The notes: generated by a model not told the origin, from the letters alone. Counted from the stretch's first letter, positions 51,348-61,018 are shown. The stretch: DNA of 64,000 bases from Plebeiibacterium sediminum (GCF_026013605.1 NZ_JAPDPJ010000017.1:28164-92163); one strand, 5' to 3'. Numbers and translations are program-made.

Positions 51348-51932
51348 TTAATTTCTTGATGGGAATACTCCTGAAGTGGCGATTATGAAATTTATAGTCA
51401 GGGAAGGTTGCATGTTATTTACAGGTTGCGACCCTCCTGCGTTTCCAATTGTGATTTCAGGTGTAGCACCATTCGTATTTGTTTCATCTGAGTACATGTT
51501 TTCTCCAGAAACAGCAGGGTACCTTCCTGTAGGATCATCAGAATTGGCTTCGTCATCATAAACAGGATTTGTGACTGTTACACTATGTGTGTGTGAAGGT
51601 ATTTGAGTAATATTGAGCGTATTGGTTTCAGATCCTGTTTTTTGACCTAATGATCTTGAAGTCAGATTTGTTCCACTTCCTGCATGCATAGGAACTCTGC
51701 CTCTTAAATCAGGTAATGCAAATGTGGTTCTGCCATCTCCACCATAAGTTGTACCTAAAATTGAAAATAATGCAGTGTTTTGAGAGATGGATAGTAATTG
51801 GCCATCACATAATGCCCAGCCTCTTGGAGCAAAGTTACCTGCAAACATTCTTATTTCACCTATCATTGCTTCCTGAGCAAAAATGCCTGATGTTAACAGG
51901 CTAATAGAAAAGAGTAGTAATAGTTTCTTCAT
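51348..51932 (-). CDS. Secreted phage tail-collar domain protein (microcystin-dependent-protein type)
   Basis: From the ATG at 51932 the protein has 194 residues with a signal peptide ending SGIFAQEA. The rest is a tail-collar domain: IGEIRMFAGNFAPRGWALCD, GGDGRTTFALPDLRGRVPMH, then IPSHTHSV and the C-terminal NNMQPSLTINFIIATSGVFP. This is the Mdp-like family seen in phage tail fibres and in free bacterial genes. No other phage gene is nearby. The Sec signal and close linkage to a T9SS cargo gene suggest a surface or secreted role. Confidence 0.85.
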   Translation of the reverse strand: MKKLLLLFSISLLTSGIFAQEAMIGEIRMFAGNFAPRGWALCDGQLLSISQNTALFSILGTTYGGDGRTTFALPDLRGRVPMHAGSGTNLTSRSLGQKTGSETNTLNITQIPSHTHSVTVTNPVYDDEANSDDPTGRYPAVSGENMYSDETNTNGATPEITIGNAGGSQPVNNMQPSLTINFIIATSGVFPSRN

Positions 51933-52348
51933 TAGTTCAAATTTTATTGTTTTAAATGTTATTGGAAAAATCAAACGTTCTATTTAAAGCTCGTTTTTTA
52001 ATTTTGGTGTTATATAGTCTGGGATTAATAATAACCTGAATTCCATTAAAATTTTATGCTGAACTTAGATTAATATGTTGTCTTTGTAAATAAAATTTTA
52101 GATAATAACCGTAGGAGGGAATGTATTGTTTAAAAAATCGAATGAAATATTTTTTATGATGTAGTATGTAGTTGATATATTGTGAAGTATAATAATTTAG
52201 ATAGATCTGAATTTATGTGTGGAGAAACTCGTTTTAATTCAGTGAATATGCTATTGATATCATTTGCACTTACCAATATATTTAAAGCGAAAAGTCCTGA
52301 CTTCTTAAGAAAGTAGTCAGGACCTGTAATGTTATTATTGATTTATAA
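51933..52348. other. Intergenic region upstream of the tail-collar gene
   Basis: These 416 AT-rich bases carry no gene. They contain the fmt-operon terminator (52288-52323) and must hold the promoter of the collar/T9SS pair. No exact TAnnTTTG box was found near 51932. Confidence 0.45.
52288..52323 (-). terminator. Terminator of fmt
   Basis: On the minus strand GTCCTGACT and AGTCAGGAC form a nine-pair stem (loop containing TTCTTAAGAA), followed by TTTTCG. Confidence 0.75.
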
Positions 52349-53320
52349 TTATTCAGCTTTACAATCGTTTAAGTTTTTAAAGCCATTAAGAAATTCTTTA
52401 GTAGTCATCCTCTTTTTTCCGGCTAGTTGCAGCGTATTTATTTTTAAACACCCATTGGAGCAACCTATATAAATCAGGTCTTTATCATTTGTTTCTATTT
52501 GACCGGGTAAAAGATTTTTATCTGTAATGATTTCAGTTTCAAATATTTTTAAACTGGTCTTTTTCCCATTGGCGTCAATTAATTCTGTCCAGGCGGCAGG
52601 GTATGGACTTAATCCTCTGATCTTATTATAGGTAATCTCAACATCTAAACTCCAATCTAATTTACAATCTTCTTTAAATATTTTTGGAGCAGGATTTAAT
52701 ACAATAGCTTCTTTGATGAAATCTTCTTGAGAAACAGGTTTAATTTTGTCGTTGCAAATGTTATCAACAGTTTCAAGAACCAATTCGGCACCTAATACCA
52801 TCATTTTGTCATGAACTGCACCTGCATTATCTGTCATTTCGATGGGTAATTTTTTTTGATCGATAATGTTACCGGTATCAATTTCGTGCTTTAAGAAAAA
52901 TGTAGTTACTCCAGTTTCTTTGTCACCGTTGATTACAGCCCAGTTTATAGGTGCAGCACCGCGATATTGGGGAAGCAAAGAACCATGAAGATTAAAAGAT
53001 CCCATTGGAGGCATATTCCAAACCACTTCGGGAAGCATTCTAAAAGCAACGATGATTTGTAAATGAGCATTTAAGTCTTTCAGTTCTGCTAAAAAGTCTT
53101 CGTTTCTTAATTTTTCAGGTTGCAACACTTTAATACCTGCTTCCAGTGCATAGTCTTTTACAGGTGATGTTTTTATTTTTTGCCCTCTTCCTGCTGGTTT
53201 ATCAGGTACAGTAACAACTCCAACCACATTGTATTTATTTTCAACCAAAGCTTTAAGGCTCTCCACTGCAAATTCCGGAGTTCCCATAAATACAATTCGT
53301 AAATCTTCTTTTTTTATCAT
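52349..53320 (-). CDS. fmt: Methionyl-tRNA formyltransferase
   Basis: The 323-residue enzyme formylates initiator Met-tRNA using 10-formyl-THF. It has IVFMGTPEFAVESLKALVE, PDKPAGRGQKI, the catalytic SLLPQYRGAAPINWAVINGD and TTFFLKHEIDTGNII, then the C-terminal OB-like domain (about 205-315). It is the second gene after a small DUF5522 protein (12-base gap), so the two form an operon ending in a terminator. Confidence 0.97.
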   Translation of the reverse strand: MIKKEDLRIVFMGTPEFAVESLKALVENKYNVVGVVTVPDKPAGRGQKIKTSPVKDYALEAGIKVLQPEKLRNEDFLAELKDLNAHLQIIVAFRMLPEVVWNMPPMGSFNLHGSLLPQYRGAAPINWAVINGDKETGVTTFFLKHEIDTGNIIDQKKLPIEMTDNAGAVHDKMMVLGAELVLETVDNICNDKIKPVSQEDFIKEAIVLNPAPKIFKEDCKLDWSLDVEITYNKIRGLSPYPAAWTELIDANGKKTSLKIFETEIITDKNLLPGQIETNDKDLIYIGCSNGCLKINTLQLAGKKRMTTKEFLNGFKNLNDCKAE

Positions 53321-53332
53321 CTGTAAAATTTT

Positions 53333-53521
53333 CTATTCTAAGTTTGTGTTTCCTTTTTGATGCTTAGGGAAATAGGGGCAATTTTTACAACCATTTCCGC
53401 AGCAATAACCTCTTTGGGTTAAATACTTTTTTGTCATTACTCTAAAACCTCTGGGATCCATTATAAAATCTATTCCTTCTTTCAGAGGTTCCTGTGGGTA
53501 ATAATCATCTATGTAATTCAT
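53333..53521 (-). CDS. Small DUF5522-like cysteine-cluster protein
   Basis: From the ATG at 53521 the protein has 62 residues, starting MNYIDDYYPQEPLKEGIDFI and carrying the conserved TQRGYCCGNGCKNCPYFPK near the C-terminus, probably a metal-binding Cys cluster. It fits the DUF5522 family of unknown function. The longer start at 53539 would fall inside a TATCTTTG -7 box (53537-53544), which decides for the shorter form. It leads the fmt operon. Confidence 0.8.
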   Translation of the reverse strand: MNYIDDYYPQEPLKEGIDFIMDPRGFRVMTKKYLTQRGYCCGNGCKNCPYFPKHQKGNTNLE

Positions 53522-53536
53522 TCTTTCAAATTTGTA

Positions 53537-53544
53537 CAAAGATA
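53537..53544 (-). promoter_or_regulatory. -7 box of the DUF5522-fmt operon
   Basis: TATCTTTG on the minus strand lies 16 bases before the ATG at 53521. The terminator of the upstream gene directly abuts it, so the -33 position falls inside that hairpin. Confidence 0.45.
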
Positions 53545-53580
53545 AAAAAGACCTATAAATATTTATTTAAAGGTCTTTTA
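53545..53580 (-). terminator. Terminator of the DHODH-like gene
   Basis: AAAAGACCT and AGGTCTTTT form a nine-pair stem around an AT-rich loop with a T run on the minus strand. It immediately precedes the promoter of the next operon. Confidence 0.75.
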
Positions 53581-53601
53581 TCTTAAACTTAATTTGCGTT
53601 T

Positions 53602-54588
53602 TTATTTCTGTGAAAAATGCTTCATAAACTGAATTCTAAGATAACCTGCAGGGTTTATGGAACGTGATTGACTTAACATTCCTTTTATCTGCTTAATATT
53701 AGAAAAGTCTTTTTCTTCCATCCAGTTTTTAAGCTCATTAAGCATTAATTGCATATGAGCAAATCCATTTTTGTATAATGTCGAAGCCACCTGAACAGCA
53801 GCAGCTCCTCCTAAAATCATTTTAATCAAAGTATTTCCGTCATGAACACCTGTTGATGCAGCCAGATCACATTCAACTCTTTCAGACATGATTGAAATCC
53901 ATCTCAGCGGAATAACATAGTCGTTGGGTGTACTGAATAAAGGTGCAGGAATCACTTCAAAATTATTAACATCAATATCCGGTGAATAAAATCGATTAAA
54001 CATTACAATGCCATCTACTCCGGTTCTGGATATTTGAGAAACAATACCTGCCAGATTGGAAAAGTAACTACTTATTTTTACTGCAATAGGAATAGTAACT
54101 TCGTGCTTGACAGCCTTAATAATATTAAATAGCACCTTTTCATTTTCAACACAGGTCGATTCTGTATCTGATGGTAGAATGCTTATGTTCAACTCTATTG
54201 CATCAGCTCCTGCTTCTTCAAGCGATTTGGCAAAGTAGGGCCAGTTGTGAGACGTGATACAGTTAATACTGGCTATAATTGGAATACTAACATTCTTTTT
54301 ACAATCATCAATCAATTTTAAGTAGCTGGTTAATGTGTCCTCAACATCATAATTCTCGTAAAACTCCATAGTTTCCGGATATAGATAGTTTTCAGACTGC
54401 ATTTTATTAAGTTCATGCTCCATTTCGGTAACAATCTCTTCTTCAAAAAGGGATTTTAATACGATTGCACCGGCTCCATTTTTTTCAAGCTCAATAATAT
54501 CCTGAAGTGAATTTGTTAAACCTGAACTTGAAGCAATAATTGGACTACAAAGTTTTAGTCCCATATAGGAGGTTGATAAATCTGGCAT
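53602..54588 (-). CDS. Dihydroorotate dehydrogenase-like TIM-barrel protein
   Basis: The 328-residue protein has the flavoprotein barrel pattern of DHODH: LSTSYMGLKLCSPIIASSSG, ELEKNGAGAIVLKSLFEEE, PIIASINCITSHNW, DAIELNISILPSD, IPIAVKISSYF and the phosphate-binding LAASTGVHDGNTLIKMILGG. It is the DHODH-like family common in Bacteroidetes rather than PyrD, and its exact reaction is uncertain. The LNIS sequence replaces the LNxSCPN of true class 1 enzymes. It is a single-gene unit. Confidence 0.85.
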   Translation of the reverse strand: MPDLSTSYMGLKLCSPIIASSSGLTNSLQDIIELEKNGAGAIVLKSLFEEEIVTEMEHELNKMQSENYLYPETMEFYENYDVEDTLTSYLKLIDDCKKNVSIPIIASINCITSHNWPYFAKSLEEAGADAIELNISILPSDTESTCVENEKVLFNIIKAVKHEVTIPIAVKISSYFSNLAGIVSQISRTGVDGIVMFNRFYSPDIDVNNFEVIPAPLFSTPNDYVIPLRWISIMSERVECDLAASTGVHDGNTLIKMILGGAAAVQVASTLYKNGFAHMQLMLNELKNWMEEKDFSNIKQIKGMLSQSRSINPAGYLRIQFMKHFSQK

Positions 54589-54699
54589 AATTGTATATTT
54601 GGATTATATTATTTAACTAAAATCCTAAATTATGAATAATTTATTAGATGCAGTATAATATTAATCATCTATTTAGTGCATTTTCAATTCAACTTAATT

Positions 54700-55764
54700 A
54701 TGAATATGAAACAATATAGGGTTATCGGAGTTATGAGTGGAACCTCGTTAGATGGGTTAGACATAGCTTTGTGTAATATTAAAAATGAAGAGAATAAGTG
54801 GTTATTTGAAATTGAAAAAGCCACAACCGTTGCCTATGAAAATGAATGGAAGGAGAAGTTGGAAAATGCACAAAAATTAAGTGCTGCAGAATTTATTCAT
54901 TTACATAGATTGTATGGTGCTTATATAGGCAAAAAGGTTGCTGAGTTTGCCCAGAATATGACAAATTTAGATTTTGTTGCTTCACACGGGCATACTGTTT
55001 TTCATAAGCCTGAAGAAGACCTTACATTTCAGATAGGGTGTGGAGCTTATATAGCGGCAGAGTGTAAAATGCTTACCATATCAGATTTCAGAACACTGGA
55101 TATTGCTTTGGGAGGACAGGGAGCACCTTTGGTTCCGATAGGTGATCAATTATTATTTTCTGATTATGATGCATGTATAAATATTGGTGGCTTTGCTAAT
55201 ATTTCTTATGATGTGCAGGGTGAGCGAAAAGCCTATGACATCTGTCCAGTTAACTTTGTTTTAAATCAGTTGGTTCAATCAGAATTTAATACAGCATACG
55301 ATGAGGATGGATTGATAGGGCGAAAGGGGTGTCTGGATTTTGATTTGTATAGAAAATTAAATGCATTGGATTTCTATAATCAAAACGGACCAAAATCTCT
55401 TGCCAGAGAGTGGGTAGAGAAGGAGTTTTGGCCTTTAGTGAAGCAATCTGATGGCCCGATAGAAAATATTATTACTACCTGTTATCATCACTTCGCACAA
55501 CAAATGGCCAGTGTGATAAAAACAAATCAATTAAGAAATGTATTGTTTACAGGAGGAGGTTCTTATAATCAATTTTTATTGGAATTGATATCTGAAAAAT
55601 GCCGGGCAAAATTAGTTGTTCCGGATAATAATCTTGTGGAATATAAAGAAGCGCTCATCTTTGCTTTTTTGGGAGTATTAAGAATTGAAGAGCAGAATAA
55701 TTGTTTGAAAAGTGTAACCGGAGCTAGTAAAAATAATACTGGTGGTTGTATTTATTTGCCATAA
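54700..55764 (+). CDS. anmK: Anhydro-N-acetylmuramic acid kinase
   Basis: The enzyme phosphorylates and opens 1,6-anhydro-MurNAc from recycled cell wall. From the ATG at 54700 it has 354 residues, beginning MNMKQYRVIGVMSGTSLDGL. It shows ASHGHTVFHKP, LGGQGAPLVPIGDQLLFSDY, CINIGGFANISYD and LFTGGGSYNQFLLE, all typical AnmK/hexokinase-fold blocks. An upstream ATG at 54676 is possible but less like the family. It is one of several peptidoglycan genes in this half of the window. Confidence 0.94.
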   Translation: MNMKQYRVIGVMSGTSLDGLDIALCNIKNEENKWLFEIEKATTVAYENEWKEKLENAQKLSAAEFIHLHRLYGAYIGKKVAEFAQNMTNLDFVASHGHTVFHKPEEDLTFQIGCGAYIAAECKMLTISDFRTLDIALGGQGAPLVPIGDQLLFSDYDACINIGGFANISYDVQGERKAYDICPVNFVLNQLVQSEFNTAYDEDGLIGRKGCLDFDLYRKLNALDFYNQNGPKSLAREWVEKEFWPLVKQSDGPIENIITTCYHHFAQQMASVIKTNQLRNVLFTGGGSYNQFLLELISEKCRAKLVVPDNNLVEYKEALIFAFLGVLRIEEQNNCLKSVTGASKNNTGGCIYLP

Positions 55765-55790
55765 AAAAAGCTGCCTGAATAAGGCAGCTT
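55761..55790 (-). terminator. Terminator of ribBA
   Basis: On the minus strand AAGCTGCCT and AGGCAGCTT form a nine-pair stem with a five-base loop and a following T run. It overlaps the anmK stop and may serve both genes. Confidence 0.8.
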
Positions 55791-55801
55791 CGTTATGTAT
55801 A

Positions 55802-57046
55802 TTATTTGTTTTCTTTTTTGTTGTATTTAAAGAACTGTAGGTTGTGCCCCATACGCTCTTTTTTTGTTTGCATATAAAATTCGTTGTATTGATTAGGCTT
55901 CACTTCAATAGGTACATTTTCAGTGATCTCAAGTCCGTAACCTTCTAATCCAATTCGCTTAACCGGATTATTAGTCATTAACCTCATTTTTTTAACGCCT
56001 AATTCTCTCAATATTTGGGCTCCAACCCCGTAGTCTCTTTCGTCGGCATCAAATCCTAACTCAACGTTTGCATCTACAGTATCTAAACCTTCTTCTTGTA
56101 GTTTGTATGCTTTAATTTTATTCATTAAACCAATACCTCTACCTTCCTGGTTCATATAAACAATAACACCTTTGCCTTCATCTTCTATGGTTTGCATGGC
56201 TTTATGTAATTGCTCACCACACTCGCATCGTTTTGAATGAAAGATATCTCCGGTAGCACAAGATGAGTGAACTCTGACCAGAATAGGTTCATCTTCATTC
56301 CATTCGCCTTTGATTAAAGCCATATGCTCTAAACCATTTGACTTTTGTTTGAAAGGAATAAATTGAAAGTTACCATATTCAGTAGGCATATTTACTTTTA
56401 CACCTTTAATAACTAAACTTTCTTGTTTTAGTCTGTAGGCAATAAGATCTTTTATCGTAACAATTTTAAGGTTGAATTTTTCTGCAATTTTTACCAACTC
56501 AGGTAATCTTGCCATCGAACCGTCTTCGTTCATAATTTCAACCAAAACACCAACAGGACAAAGACCTGCTAATCTTGCAAAATCAATGGCAGCTTCGGTG
56601 TGTCCTGCTCTGCGTAAAACACCTCTGTCTTTAGCTTTTAGAGGGAATATATGACCTGGTCGGCCTAATTCCTCAGGTGTTGTTTTTTTATCGCATAATG
56701 CTAAAATTGTTTTAGCTCTGTCTGAAGTGGAAATACCGGTTGTACAACCATGTCCAATTAAGTCAACAGAAACAGTAAACGGAGTGGCGTGAAGTGCAGT
56801 GTTTCTTCCAACCATTAATTCCAGGTTTAACTCATCACATCTCTTTTCTGTAATTGGAGTACAGATTAATCCTCTACCGTGAGTAGCCATGAAGTTAACT
56901 TTTTCCGGAGTAATTAACTCACCTGCAGCAATAAAATCACCTTCGTTCTCTCTGTCTTCATCATCAACTACAATAATCAACTCTCCCTTTTTAACAGCTT
57001 CTATTGCTTCTTCTATTGTGTTTAATTTATATGATTGGTCGCTCAT
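55802..57046 (-). CDS. ribBA: Bifunctional DHBP synthase / GTP cyclohydrolase II
   Basis: The 414-residue fusion supplies both starting precursors of riboflavin. The N-terminal RibB domain (about 1-205) has [18 protein letters not shown] and [17 protein letters not shown]; the C-terminal RibA domain (about 210-400) has [20 protein letters not shown] with the zinc cysteines, and [18 protein letters not shown]. The genes ribD, ribE and ribH are not adjacent. Confidence 0.97.
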   Translation of the reverse strand: MSDQSYKLNTIEEAIEAVKKGELIIVVDDEDRENEGDFIAAGELITPEKVNFMATHGRGLICTPITEKRCDELNLELMVGRNTALHATPFTVSVDLIGHGCTTGISTSDRAKTILALCDKKTTPEELGRPGHIFPLKAKDRGVLRRAGHTEAAIDFARLAGLCPVGVLVEIMNEDGSMARLPELVKIAEKFNLKIVTIKDLIAYRLKQESLVIKGVKVNMPTEYGNFQFIPFKQKSNGLEHMALIKGEWNEDEPILVRVHSSCATGDIFHSKRCECGEQLHKAMQTIEDEGKGVIVYMNQEGRGIGLMNKIKAYKLQEEGLDTVDANVELGFDADERDYGVGAQILRELGVKKMRLMTNNPVKRIGLEGYGLEITENVPIEVKPNQYNEFYMQTKKERMGHNLQFFKYNKKENK

Positions 57047-57088
57047 GACTTATTTTAATAAAATCCTGTAATATATAAAATTGGTTGG

Positions 57089-57119
57089 CAAAGGTAAATA
57101 AATAATTTGCCTTCAACAA
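57089..57119 (-). promoter_or_regulatory. Promoter of ribBA
   Basis: On the minus strand TTG (57119-57117) and TACCTTTG (57096-57089) are 20 bases apart, with a leader of about 35 bases. No FMN riboswitch fold is visible in such a short leader. Confidence 0.55.
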
Positions 57120-57149
57120 TGAAAAGTTTCAGGTTGAACTTGTTCCCAA

Positions 57150-58637
57150 TTATTTCTTCTTATTTCTTTTAAACTTCTTAAATAGTTTTTGGAAAAAGAT
57201 TAGGTAGGCATCAGAATTTAAAATAGCCGAATCAGTTGCTGCTTTATAAGTTAAAAATACACCAATAGGAAATAGAACTACTGAAGATAGCCAAATACCA
57301 AAATGAGGAGGCCAAACTTCCTTTTTACTTACATTATAACCAAAGGTGTCAATAATATAATAAATGATAAAAAACACAACTGATATCACAACGGGCATAC
57401 CTAATCCTCCTTTTCTGATAATGGCACCAAGAGGGGCTCCAATAAAAAAGAATATAAGGCAGGCTATAGATAAGGTAAATTTGCGGTGCCACTCAATTTT
57501 ATGTCTGACAATGTGGTAATTCACACGTCCCATGGAATTGAGCTGATCATCTATTTTCGTTTTAGCATCTCTTGATCTGCGTATCGCATTGCTTAATATC
57601 ATTACCTTTTTTTCTGCACCAAAACTATCAAATACACTATCTACATTAACCGCTTCATACGTTTCTATTTGAGGTTCAGGTGTGCTGGCAATACTGTCGT
57701 TTTTTTGACCTATTCTGTTATTTTCAGTTTTACGTTGTATAAAATAGGATTTCTCCATTTGTGGTTTCAGCTTGGCAATGTGCTTCTGTCTGATTTCCAA
57801 TAAAGAATCTGTATCGTGACTAATTTGTTCTAAGTTCTTCATCTTTCCATAGCTGGAAAAATTAGATTCATCCATTCTGTTAAATTCCATTCCCTGAAGA
57901 GGAATCATAGCAACCTGCTGTTTAAAATGGTCTTCTCTAAACTGATAATTATTTTTATTTCTTTTTCTACCATCATCAGCTTCTTCGTTATATTGTACTC
58001 CATCAAATAAAGTAAGCTTAAGGTATTTATTATCTTCTGTAAACTGAAGTTTTCCGGAGTCTGCTATCGTTACATTTGAATTGCCGGCCATTTCATTCCT
58101 GTGGTCATAAATCATAATATCATATAGCATTTCGCCGTTTTTAGATTTATGATCAATTTTAATACTAAAGTTTTCAAGGCCGTCGTAAAATATTTTTTCT
58201 TTAATATCAAATTCTGGTCGCGATTGGCGGACAGACCACATTAAGCTTGTGAACTTTAAATTAGCTACCGGAAGTACATTGTTTGAGAATTTAAAAGCTC
58301 CAAATGAAATAATTACAGAGAAGATAATAAGCGGAGCCATGATTCTTTGCAATGAAATACCTGCTGATTTTAAGGCGGTTAGTTCATAGTTTTCGCCCAG
58401 GTTACCAAACGCCATTAATGAAGCTAACAGAATAGCAAGAGGCAAAGCCATTGGTATAACCTGTAAAGAGGCATAAAAAAGCAATTCTATTAAAACAGAA
58501 ACTTCTAAACCTTTACCAACTAAATCATCAACATATCTCCATAATATTTGCATTACCAAAATAAAGAGTGAAATAAAAAAGGTCATTACTAAAGGCCCTA
58601 AGTAACTCTTTAATATGAAAATATGCAGTTTCTTCAT
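57150..58637 (-). CDS. LptF/LptG family lipopolysaccharide export permease
   Basis: The 495-residue protein has the LptFG layout: three N-terminal membrane helices including SYLGPLVMTFFISLFILVMQ and MALPLAILLASLMAFGNLGE, a periplasmic beta-jellyroll (about 110-230 and 320-360) and three C-terminal helices (about 385-485). The motif ELTALKSAGISLQRIM is the coupling helix contacting the LptB ATPase. It is longer than proteobacterial LptF/LptG (about 360), mainly through a charged insert near 235-345. It sits 112 bases after a START-like protein gene. Confidence 0.9.
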   Translation of the reverse strand: MKKLHIFILKSYLGPLVMTFFISLFILVMQILWRYVDDLVGKGLEVSVLIELLFYASLQVIPMALPLAILLASLMAFGNLGENYELTALKSAGISLQRIMAPLIIFSVIISFGAFKFSNNVLPVANLKFTSLMWSVRQSRPEFDIKEKIFYDGLENFSIKIDHKSKNGEMLYDIMIYDHRNEMAGNSNVTIADSGKLQFTEDNKYLKLTLFDGVQYNEEADDGRKRNKNNYQFREDHFKQQVAMIPLQGMEFNRMDESNFSSYGKMKNLEQISHDTDSLLEIRQKHIAKLKPQMEKSYFIQRKTENNRIGQKNDSIASTPEPQIETYEAVNVDSVFDSFGAEKKVMILSNAIRRSRDAKTKIDDQLNSMGRVNYHIVRHKIEWHRKFTLSIACLIFFFIGAPLGAIIRKGGLGMPVVISVVFFIIYYIIDTFGYNVSKKEVWPPHFGIWLSSVVLFPIGVFLTYKAATDSAILNSDAYLIFFQKLFKKFKRNKKK

Positions 58638-58749
58638 TTGTATTTTTTTTGTGCTGAATAAGAAAAAATTGTGCCAAAAAAAAGCACCCTAATGTACATG
58701 AGTACAAAATAGAGTGCAAAGTTATATTAATATTTTATTTAAGGAATAA

Positions 58750-59139
58750 TTAATTCGAACCCAAACAGTGTTTTAATTGGTCGATTTGTTGATTCCATAA
58801 CTCTACTGAATCTTCTTTCTCGTCTTCCTCGGCAAAATCAATAATCATTAATGCGGTTTCTCCGGTTAGTTCATCAACATTAATAATGAATTCAAAGTAA
58901 GCATCTTCGTCATCATCATCCAGCCAATGAAATTTTATGGAAGTATTTTCTTTCTTATTAAGAAGTTCAGCTTCTTGTTCTGCTCCGTCCCAAATAAATG
59001 TATAAATATTGCCTTTAACATTTACGTCATCAGAAAACCATTCTGAAAGTCCACTCGGAGTAGAAAGCCTGTTGTATAAAATTGAAGGGGAGGTTTTGAT
59101 AATAAATTCCAGTTCAATTTTCTCTTTAAGATCTGACAT
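58750..59139 (-). CDS. START-like (SRPBCC superfamily) domain protein
   Basis: The 129-residue protein follows the Bet v1/START-like pattern: IELEFIIKTSPSILYNRLST, PSGLSEWFSDDV, FIWDGAEQEAELL, FHWLDDDDEDAYFEF and a long C-terminal helix ending WNQQIDQLKHCLGSN. It is highly acidic and is found in most Bacteroidetes; no ligand is known. It is upstream of the LptFG-type gene on the same strand and may be cotranscribed. Confidence 0.85.
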   Translation of the reverse strand: MSDLKEKIELEFIIKTSPSILYNRLSTPSGLSEWFSDDVNVKGNIYTFIWDGAEQEAELLNKKENTSIKFHWLDDDDEDAYFEFIINVDELTGETALMIIDFAEEDEKEDSVELWNQQIDQLKHCLGSN

Positions 59140-59802
59140 CGTGTAAATCTATTAAGTTTTTAATCATAGAATGTGCACAAGATAACATTTTATTTAAGAA
59201 TTGGAAAATAGCGCTCATTAAGTTCAATTAAGTAATAAATATTGAAGATGTCAAGTATTACTTACTTCATTTAAAGGTTTAAGTAATGGTTATATATGTG
59301 TGAAAGAAAATATTAAATATAAAATAGCAAAGAGAAGTAGTACAAAATAACTAATTAATCTGTGATGAAAATGACAATTATAGCAAGATGAAAAAAAAGA
59401 AGTAATAGGGTGTAGGGCGAATAAAAAAGGTTTTTTTTGAGTATTTGTGAGTTTAAATTGGGGGTAAATAAAAAGGGCAGATGAATATATCTGCCCTTTC
59501 CCCTTAATTCAGCTAACTAAATCCAAGTTTTATGAAAAATCCCTGATACAAATATGATAATTAATCTTAGAAATTGTAGCACAATATTGTTAATAAAGTT
59601 TAAAGAACGTTATATAAAGGAAAATGCTGTTGACAAAATTAAATTTGTACCATTATCGAATAAAAAAGATAAACATTTCGGCCAGAATTTAAACATAAAC
59701 ATTTTTTAAAGTTGTAGGTTACTGTGATTAACATATATGTTGTATGTTTATCATCAGAATAAATTAGAGATAGAAATTTAAAATCAACAAAATAAATTAA
59801 TC
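59140..59802. other. Long intergenic region before the alkaline phosphatase gene
   Basis: These 663 AT-rich bases have no protein-coding frame. The main feature is the minus-strand orphan terminator and candidate small RNA at 59466-59542. The promoters of the START-like gene (minus) and the phosphatase gene (plus) must also be here; I saw no exact consensus for either and no recognisable Pho-type operator. Confidence 0.5.
59466..59542 (-). ncRNA. Candidate small RNA ending in an orphan terminator (copy C)
   Basis: AAAGGGCAGAT and ATCTGCCCTTT (59472-59499) form an eleven-pair stem followed on the minus strand by a T-rich run. No minus-strand gene lies upstream before the plus-strand gene at 59803. 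A CATATTTG box (59549-59556) precedes an RNA of about 77 bases. Order and spacing of ATTTTTCATA, GATTTAG, TTAAGGGG-AAGG and the stem match copy A at 6337-6414. Confidence 0.45.
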
Positions 59803-60963
59803 ATGATTGCAAGCAAATACTTAATAGGTATAGGAATAGGTGTTTTTTTATTCGGATCTGTTAAAGCTCAGGAGAATTATAAAGATAAGGATACAGAATT
59901 AGTATTTAAGAATAAGCAGGTACATGAGGTACTACAGGTTAATGTAGATGAGGTTAAGTTTAAGAAAAAGCCAAAGAATATTGTATTGCTAATTGGCGAT
60001 GGAATGGGTGTTGATCATATATTTGCCGGAATAACTGCTAATAAAGGACAGCTTAACTTGCAGAATTTTAAAAGCATAGGTTTTTCAAAAACTCAAAGTG
60101 CCGATGATTATGTGACGGATTCTGCTGCCGGCGGAACAGCTTTGGCTTGTGGAAAGAAAACCAGCAATGGATCTATTGGAGTAGATGAAAATGGAAATAC
60201 ACTTAAAAGCATCCTTGAAATTGCTGATGCTAATGGTTTGGCAACAGGATTAGTAAGTACTTCTGCTATTACACATGCAACCCCAGCTTCATTTATTGCA
60301 CATCAACCCAAAAGAAGTATGTATGAAGAGATTGCTGCTGATTTTTTAAAAACAGATATTGATGTATTTATCGGTGGAGGGAATTCTTTTTTCACAGATC
60401 GTAAGGATAAAAGAAATCTGGTATCTGAATTAAAAGAAAAAGGTTACCAAATGTATACAGATCTTGATGCAGCAGCAAATGTTAACGAAGGTCATCTGGG
60501 TGTATTAACAGCACCAGAACATAATCCGGAATACACCCAAAGAGGAGATATGCTGTTAAAGGCTTCAGATAAGGCTTTAGAAATATTAAGTAAGGATAAA
60601 GATGGTTTCTTTTTAATGATTGAAGGATCACAAATTGACTGGGGAGCACATCAAAATAATGTTTCTTTCTTAACTGGTGAAGTATTGGATTTTGATACAG
60701 TTATTGGAGAGGTGTTAAAATTTGCTTTAGAGGATAAAGAAACATTGGTGATTGTTACTGCAGACCATGAAACCGGAGGTTTTGCTGTAGTTGGTGGAGA
60801 TATCAATAAAGGAAAAGTGGAAGGTGGATTTGTAACAGGTCATCATACTGGTTGTATGGTTCCAGTATTTGCTGTTGGACCAGGTGCCAGTGAGTTTGGT
60901 GGAATCTATGAGAATACTGAAGTATTCAATAAGATGTTGAAGTTATATGGTTTTACGAAGTAG
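59803..60963 (+). CDS. Secreted alkaline phosphatase
   Basis: The 386-residue protein has a signal peptide ending VKAQENY. The metal and nucleophile sites are in IVLLIGDGMGVDH, VTDSAAGGTALACGKKTSNG (phosphorylated Ser in DSAAG), MIEGSQIDWGAHQNN and ADHETGGF, and the final His in VTGHHTGCMVP. It is a compact PhoA-superfamily enzyme releasing phosphate from organic esters in the periplasm. It is monocistronic. Confidence 0.94.
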   Translation: MIASKYLIGIGIGVFLFGSVKAQENYKDKDTELVFKNKQVHEVLQVNVDEVKFKKKPKNIVLLIGDGMGVDHIFAGITANKGQLNLQNFKSIGFSKTQSADDYVTDSAAGGTALACGKKTSNGSIGVDENGNTLKSILEIADANGLATGLVSTSAITHATPASFIAHQPKRSMYEEIAADFLKTDIDVFIGGGNSFFTDRKDKRNLVSELKEKGYQMYTDLDAAANVNEGHLGVLTAPEHNPEYTQRGDMLLKASDKALEILSKDKDGFFLMIEGSQIDWGAHQNNVSFLTGEVLDFDTVIGEVLKFALEDKETLVIVTADHETGGFAVVGGDINKGKVEGGFVTGHHTGCMVPVFAVGPGASEFGGIYENTEVFNKMLKLYGFTK

Positions 60964-60987
60964 GGTTCTGAAAAAATAATAATGAAT

Positions 60988-61018
60988 AAAAAAGCGATGC
61001 ATATGCATCGCTTTTTTT
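60988..61018. terminator. Terminator of the alkaline phosphatase gene
   Basis: AAAGCGATGCAT followed by ATGCATCGCTTT is a perfect palindrome forming a stem with a very small loop, flanked by A and T runs, so it works in both directions. Confidence 0.85.

Noticed and set aside
51348..51932. Tail-collar gene as part of a prophage or contractile injection system
   Set aside because: No tail, capsid, integrase or lysis genes are nearby and the protein has a Sec signal peptide.
57047..57120. FMN riboswitch in front of ribBA
   Set aside because: The promoter leaves a leader of only about 35 bases, far too short for the aptamer, and no conserved FMN-element sequence is visible.
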